Assembly (NCBI GenBank): GCA_017416055.1
Contig: JAFQDI010000149.1
Coordinates: 1 to 9,551 of the forward strand
DNA from: Lachnospiraceae bacterium
GTDB taxonomy: Bacteria; Bacillota_A; Clostridia; Lachnospirales; Lachnospiraceae
DNA: 9,551 nt
Direction: 5' to 3'
The translations under genes and the position numbers were made by a program. This document shows positions 6,195 to 9,551 of the stretch, one piece after another. The notes below the pieces were generated by a model. The model was not told the origin of the DNA and made no database searches. It worked only from the letters and a program-made list of their open reading frames with translations. Position 1 is the stretch's first letter. Every line of letters starts with the position of its first letter.

Positions 6195-6229
6195 TTGTAC
6201 TTTATTTTATGTGCATTTTTTTGTATAAT
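6195..6229 (+). promoter_or_regulatory. Promoter of the sugar operon, consensus -10 with poor -35
   Basis: TATAAT at 6224-6229 is a perfect -10 box, but the 16-18 bp position upstream holds only tttatt-like sequence. The nearest TTG element (TTGTAC at 6195-6200) is 23 bp away. A good -10 without a -35 is typical of promoters that need an activator. That fits an AraC protein encoded next door. Confidence 0.65.
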
Positions 6230-6270
6230 TTAATAGGAAAACAAGAAACTGATACGGCAGGAGGTGCAGG

Positions 6271-7395
6271 GTGAAAAAGAAGGCAGTGGTAGTGGGTCAT
6301 GTCTGTTTAGATATTACGCCCATATTCCCTCAAAATAGCGGAATGCAGTTGAAGGATGTCCTTGTTCCGGGCAAACTGTTCAATGTGGGGAAAGCAGATA
6401 TACATACGGGCGGAGCCGTGGCAAACACGGGACTGGCAATGAAGATTCTGGGGGCGGATGTCAGCCTCGTGGGAAAAGTAGGAGATGACGAGCTTGGCAA
6501 AATAGTATATCGCATTTTTAACGAGTATGAAGCCGGAGACGGATTAGTTGTGAAGGAGGGGGAGAGCACCTCCTATTCGGTCGTATTGGCGGTTCCGGGG
6601 GCCGATCGTATTTTCCTGCATCATACGGGATCAAACGACACGTTTTGCGCGGAGGATATTCCTTGGGCTGATTTGGGAGAGACCGCATTGCTGCATTTCG
6701 GATATCCGCCGCTGATGAAGTCGATTTATCGGGATAACGGACGAGAATTGATTAAGATCATGAAGCAGGCAAAAGAACAGGGTATTGCCACTTCACTGGA
6801 TTTTGCAGCGATTGATCCGAATGCCGAAGCGGGCTCGGTGGATTGGAAGCAGGTTTTGAAAGACGTGCTTCCCTATGTGGATTTTTTCGTGCCCAGCGTG
6901 GAGGAGCTATGTTATATGTTGGATCGTGAGCGATTCGATGAGTGGCAGAAGCGGGCCGTGGGAGGAGATGTCACTGAACGGTTAGAGATAGAAGACGTGA
7001 AGCCATTGGCGGACCGGTGCATGGACTACGGTGCAAAGATATTGCTGATCAAGTGCGGGGCTCCGGGTATGTTTTACCGCACCGCGGACGAAGACAAATT
7101 GGCAGAACTGTGCGCCAAATTAGAACTCGATTTGACACTGTGGGGCGGAAAAGAAGGGTTCGAGAGAAGTTATGTTCCGGAAAAGATATTGTCCGGTACC
7201 GGAGCGGGAGACACCAGTATCGGAGCGTTTTTGACCGCAACGTTAGATGGATATTCACTGGAGGAGGCGCTTCGCCTGGCAACGGCCACCGGAGCTTCCT
7301 GTGTGGAAGCATATGATGCGCTGGGTGGGCTGAAATCCTTCGATGAACTGAAACGTAAAATCGAAGCGGGATGGAAAAAGACAGAAAGACAGTGA
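6271..7395 (+). CDS. PfkB family carbohydrate kinase
   Basis: A 374-residue ribokinase/PfkB-fold sugar kinase that would transfer phosphate from ATP to a sugar, here probably the ketose made by the downstream isomerase. Visible motifs are GHVCLDITP (9-17), the substrate-side GGAVANTG (47-54), KVGDDELG (69-76), the second PfkB signature GTGAGDTSIGAF (309-320) with the catalytic base Asp314, and KCGAPGMFYR before it. It is longer than the usual 300-330 residues. The surplus falls in two stretches, around DRERFDEWQKRAVGGDVTERLE and DKLAELCAKLELDLTLWGG. The start is a GTG at 6271 behind AGGAGGTGC. It is the first gene of the operon, 25 nt before the aldolase. The kinase family is certain. Whether it makes a 1-phosphate or a 6-phosphate cannot be told. 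Confidence 0.93.
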   Translation: MKKKAVVVGHVCLDITPIFPQNSGMQLKDVLVPGKLFNVGKADIHTGGAVANTGLAMKILGADVSLVGKVGDDELGKIVYRIFNEYEAGDGLVVKEGESTSYSVVLAVPGADRIFLHHTGSNDTFCAEDIPWADLGETALLHFGYPPLMKSIYRDNGRELIKIMKQAKEQGIATSLDFAAIDPNAEAGSVDWKQVLKDVLPYVDFFVPSVEELCYMLDRERFDEWQKRAVGGDVTERLEIEDVKPLADRCMDYGAKILLIKCGAPGMFYRTADEDKLAELCAKLELDLTLWGGKEGFERSYVPEKILSGTGAGDTSIGAFLTATLDGYSLEEALRLATATGASCVEAYDALGGLKSFDELKRKIEAGWKKTERQ

Positions 7396-7419
7396 TTATA
7401 ACGGGAGGGATGAAATGAT

Positions 7420-8277
7420 ATGTTGGTAAACATGGGCGATATGTTAAGAAATGCGCAAAAAGGAAAATATGCAGTGGGATTATTTAATGCGGTGAATCTG
7501 GAACTGGCAAGAGGTATCATTTATGCCGCAGAGGAAAGTCGTTCTCCGGTGATTATCGGAACGGCTGAGATATTCCTTCCATACTGTCCGTTGGAGGAGG
7601 TGGCTGAGTTTCTGCTTCCCATGGCAAAAAGGGCGAGCGTGCCGGTAGCGGTACATCTTGATCATGGCCTGACCAAAGAAAACTGTGTAAAAGCATTGGA
7701 ATTGGGATTTACCTCGGTTATGTATGACTGCTCCACCGACAGCTACGACGTGAATGTGGAGAAGGTCAGAGAAATGGCAGAGATCGCACACTCCTATGGC
7801 GCGACAATTGAGGGCGAATTAGGGCATGTGGGGGACAATGAAGGATCAGCGGAGGGAAGTTTTGCTCCGACGGATCCGTCGGCGTATTTTACGGATCCCA
7901 AGCTGGCCAGAGATTTCGTGGAGAAAACGGGGGTTGACGCGCTGGCGATTGCGGTGGGAAATGCACACGGTGCGTACAAGCTGCCTCCGAAGCTGGATTT
8001 CGAGCGGATCGAGACAATCAGAAAAATGGTAGATGTACCACTGGTACTGCATGGTGGATCAGGCCTTTCCGATGATGATTTTCGCAAGGCGATTGAGATT
8101 GGAATCAGCAAGGTGAATATTTTTACGGACATCAATGTGGCGGCGGCTAAGGCTGCGATGCAGGCATTCACTTCGGTGGATAAGGGGATTATCGAGTTGA
8201 TTTTGCCCCAGATTGAGGCGATCAAAGAGGAAGTGTTGAAAAAGCAAAGACTCTTTAATTCTGTGAATAAAGGTTGA
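7420..8277 (+). CDS. Class II ketose-bisphosphate aldolase family protein
   Basis: A zinc-dependent aldolase of 285 residues, the usual length for the class II FbaA/GatY/KbaY group, which cleaves ketose phosphates into dihydroxyacetone phosphate and an aldehyde. Active-site features visible are HLDHG (79-83) with catalytic Asp81 and zinc ligand His82, EGELGHVG (131-138), zinc ligands in GNAHG (His183) and LHGGSG (His211), and the phosphate-binding NIFTDIN (233-239). The normal YDGS-type loop appears as MYDCSTDSYDVNV (101-113). The start at 7420 follows GGGAGGG at about 11 nt; Met5 at 7432 is an alternative. It lies between kinase and isomerase and is the cleavage step of the pathway. The family is secure. 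Substrate among fructose-bisphosphate, tagatose-bisphosphate, fructose-1-phosphate-like and others is open. Confidence 0.93.
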   Translation: MLVNMGDMLRNAQKGKYAVGLFNAVNLELARGIIYAAEESRSPVIIGTAEIFLPYCPLEEVAEFLLPMAKRASVPVAVHLDHGLTKENCVKALELGFTSVMYDCSTDSYDVNVEKVREMAEIAHSYGATIEGELGHVGDNEGSAEGSFAPTDPSAYFTDPKLARDFVEKTGVDALAIAVGNAHGAYKLPPKLDFERIETIRKMVDVPLVLHGGSGLSDDDFRKAIEIGISKVNIFTDINVAAAKAAMQAFTSVDKGIIELILPQIEAIKEEVLKKQRLFNSVNKG

Positions 8278-8290
8278 AGGAGGAAACAAA

Positions 8291-8977
8291 ATGAAGCGTT
8301 CTGAGATTAATAAAGCGTTAAAAGAATTGGAAGCAATGTGTAAGGAATACCGTTTTTCCCTGCCGCCGTTTTGTCATTTTACGCCGGAGCAGTGGCAGTC
8401 CATCGGCCACGAGTATGATGAGGTTCGGGATTGCATGCTGGGTTGGGATATTACGGATTTTGGATCGGGTGATTTTGACAAATGTGGTTTTTCCCTGATC
8501 ACGATTCGAAACGGAAACCGTGCAATGGCCGACAAATATCCCAAGGTGTATGCGGAAAAATTACTGTACCTGAAAGAAGGACAGTATGCACTAAACCATT
8601 TTCATTGGTTTAAGACAGAGGATATCATTAACCGCGGAGGCGGCAATGTGCTGATTCGCGTATATAACTCGTTGGAAAATGAAGAGATCGATTATGAATC
8701 CGATGTTACCGTACATACCGACGGACGTACATACAAGGTTCCGGCCGGAACGCAGATCCGTCTCACTCCGGGAGAGAGCATTCATATTCAGCAGTATATG
8801 TATCACGATTTTTCGGTAGAAGAAGGAACCGGTCCGGTACTTTTGGGAGAGGTGAGTCAGTGCAATGACGATAACTCGGACAACCGTTTTAATCCTCCGG
8901 CAGGAAGATTCCCGATGATTGAGGAGGATGAGGCACCTTACCGCCTGCTGTGCAATGAATATCCAAAGGCTGAGTAA
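8291..8977 (+). CDS. D-lyxose isomerase family protein (D-lyxose ketol-isomerase, cupin)
   Basis: A 228-residue cupin sugar isomerase of the PF07385 D-lyxose isomerase family. Characterised members interconvert D-lyxose and D-xylulose, and often D-mannose and D-fructose, using a divalent metal. The signature sequence runs from MKRSEINKAL through SLPPFCHFTPEQW (23-35), RDCMLGWDITDFGSGDF (46-62) and NHFHWFKTEDIINRGGGN (102-119) to YMYHDF (169-174) and EEDEAPYRLL (211-220). His103, His105, Glu110 and His172 are the likely metal ligands. The start at 8291 has AAGGAGG 7-8 nt upstream; the aldolase stop is 13 nt before. The match along the full length makes the family call strong. Biological substrate is not proven, because isomerases of this fold can act on several aldoses. 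Confidence 0.93.
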   Translation: MKRSEINKALKELEAMCKEYRFSLPPFCHFTPEQWQSIGHEYDEVRDCMLGWDITDFGSGDFDKCGFSLITIRNGNRAMADKYPKVYAEKLLYLKEGQYALNHFHWFKTEDIINRGGGNVLIRVYNSLENEEIDYESDVTVHTDGRTYKVPAGTQIRLTPGESIHIQQYMYHDFSVEEGTGPVLLGEVSQCNDDNSDNRFNPPAGRFPMIEEDEAPYRLLCNEYPKAE

Positions 8978-9000
8978 GTAATCAAAGGGAGGTGGCGAAG

Positions 9001-9551
9001 TTGAATGCATACATCGGACACTCCACACAGTACTGTGGAATCGAAGAGCACCGTTTGGTTGGCGGAAAAGGCGATGGGATGCGCCTTTATGAAATCAACA
9101 ACGGAAAAGGACTGGAATTGATTGTTTCACCGGATCGCTGCGGTGACATCACCCGGTTAAAATTTAAGGGAATCAATCTGAGCTATCTGTCCCCCTGCGG
9201 CTATGTGGCACCGGCTTATTACGACAGCATAGGCGATCATTGGTTGCAATCCTTTACTGCGGGATTTTTGACGACATGCGGCTTTGAAAATGTGGGAAAA
9301 GTTTGCGAAGAAAACGGAGAACGTTTTCCCCTTCATGGAAGAATTGCCAATCAGCCCTGCGAACAGGCCTACTGGACGGAGAATGATGAGTCTTTGACGG
9401 TACATACAGTGGTAAAGGATGAGACGATTTTCGCCAGAAAGTTTTGCCTGGAGAGGACGATCCGAGTATCTAAATTAAAGAATGAGTTTGAAATCCGGGA
9501 CAGAATTAAAAATACCGGAGACACGGTGGAACCGATGATGGTCCTTTATCA
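9001..9551 (+). CDS. DUF4432 aldose 1-epimerase-like protein, 3' part missing at window edge
   Basis: The first 183 codons are in the window, and the frame stays open to the edge. The start is TTG at 9001, strongly supported by GGGAGG (8987-8992) 8 nt upstream; no ATG or GTG in frame is better placed. The protein begins MNAYIGHSTQYCGIEEHRLV and shows GGKGDGMRLYEINNGKGLEL, SPDRCGDITRLKFKG, SPCGYVAPAYYD, SFTAGFLTTCGF and PLHGRIAN, a pattern of the DUF4432 family in the galactose-mutarotase superfamily. Such proteins occur in many sugar catabolic operons and are thought to interconvert sugar anomers or epimers, but most have no proven reaction. It lies 23 nt behind the isomerase stop and should belong to the same operon. 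Confidence 0.85.
   Translation, partial: MNAYIGHSTQYCGIEEHRLVGGKGDGMRLYEINNGKGLELIVSPDRCGDITRLKFKGINLSYLSPCGYVAPAYYDSIGDHWLQSFTAGFLTTCGFENVGKVCEENGERFPLHGRIANQPCEQAYWTENDESLTVHTVVKDETIFARKFCLERTIRVSKLKNEFEIRDRIKNTGDTVEPMMVLY

Noticed and set aside
8591..9028. 145-codon minus-strand open frame opposite the isomerase
   Set aside because: Antisense to the conserved C-terminal half of the isomerase and to the next gene's ribosome site; no family features.

Overview
The window looks like a piece of a Clostridia-type Firmicutes chromosome. The evidence is near-canonical AGGAGG Shine-Dalgarno sites before almost every gene, sigma-A style promoters (TTGACA, 17 bp, TATAAT-like), U-tailed intrinsic terminators, a T-box leader, a lipoprotein with a lipobox, and proteins typical of anaerobic gut clostridia. 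No rRNA, tRNA, CRISPR array or mobile element was seen. Genus-level assignment is not possible from the sequence alone.

Layout. (1) Positions 1-803, minus strand: a TetR-family repressor followed by a flavin reductase-like gene that runs off the left edge. They are probably one autoregulated unit, because a perfect 16-bp palindrome sits just after the promoter -10. (2) Positions 903-1954, minus strand: a single-gene unit for a cytosolic 5'-nucleotidase (PF06189 type) with its own strong promoter, a hairpin at the predicted 5' end of its mRNA and a modest terminator. (3) Positions 2007-5123, minus strand: a complete ABC importer operon (substrate-binding lipoprotein, permease, ATPase) of the TrpXYZ/CD0873-like aromatic amino acid type. 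It has a strong promoter and a T-box leader of about 360 nt before the first gene, and a perfect 11-bp terminator after the last. The T-box specifier reads UUC, so the operon is predicted to respond to uncharged tRNA-Phe. (4) Positions 5174-9551: an AraC-family regulator (minus) divergent from a plus-strand sugar operon of PfkB-type kinase, class II ketose-bisphosphate aldolase, D-lyxose isomerase family protein and a DUF4432 aldose-epimerase-like protein that runs off the right edge.

How the genes work together. The sugar operon has all the steps for an isomerise-phosphorylate-cleave route: aldose to ketose (isomerase), ketose to ketose phosphate (kinase), and retro-aldol cleavage giving dihydroxyacetone phosphate plus an aldehyde (aldolase), with a possible mutarotase and a dedicated AraC regulator. 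The actual sugar is not fixed by the sequence; lyxose, mannose/fructose or a modified hexose are all possible. The ABC operon is a separate amino-acid uptake unit switched by phenylalanine charging. The two points most worth checking are the substrate of the sugar pathway and the Phe specificity of the T-box transporter.
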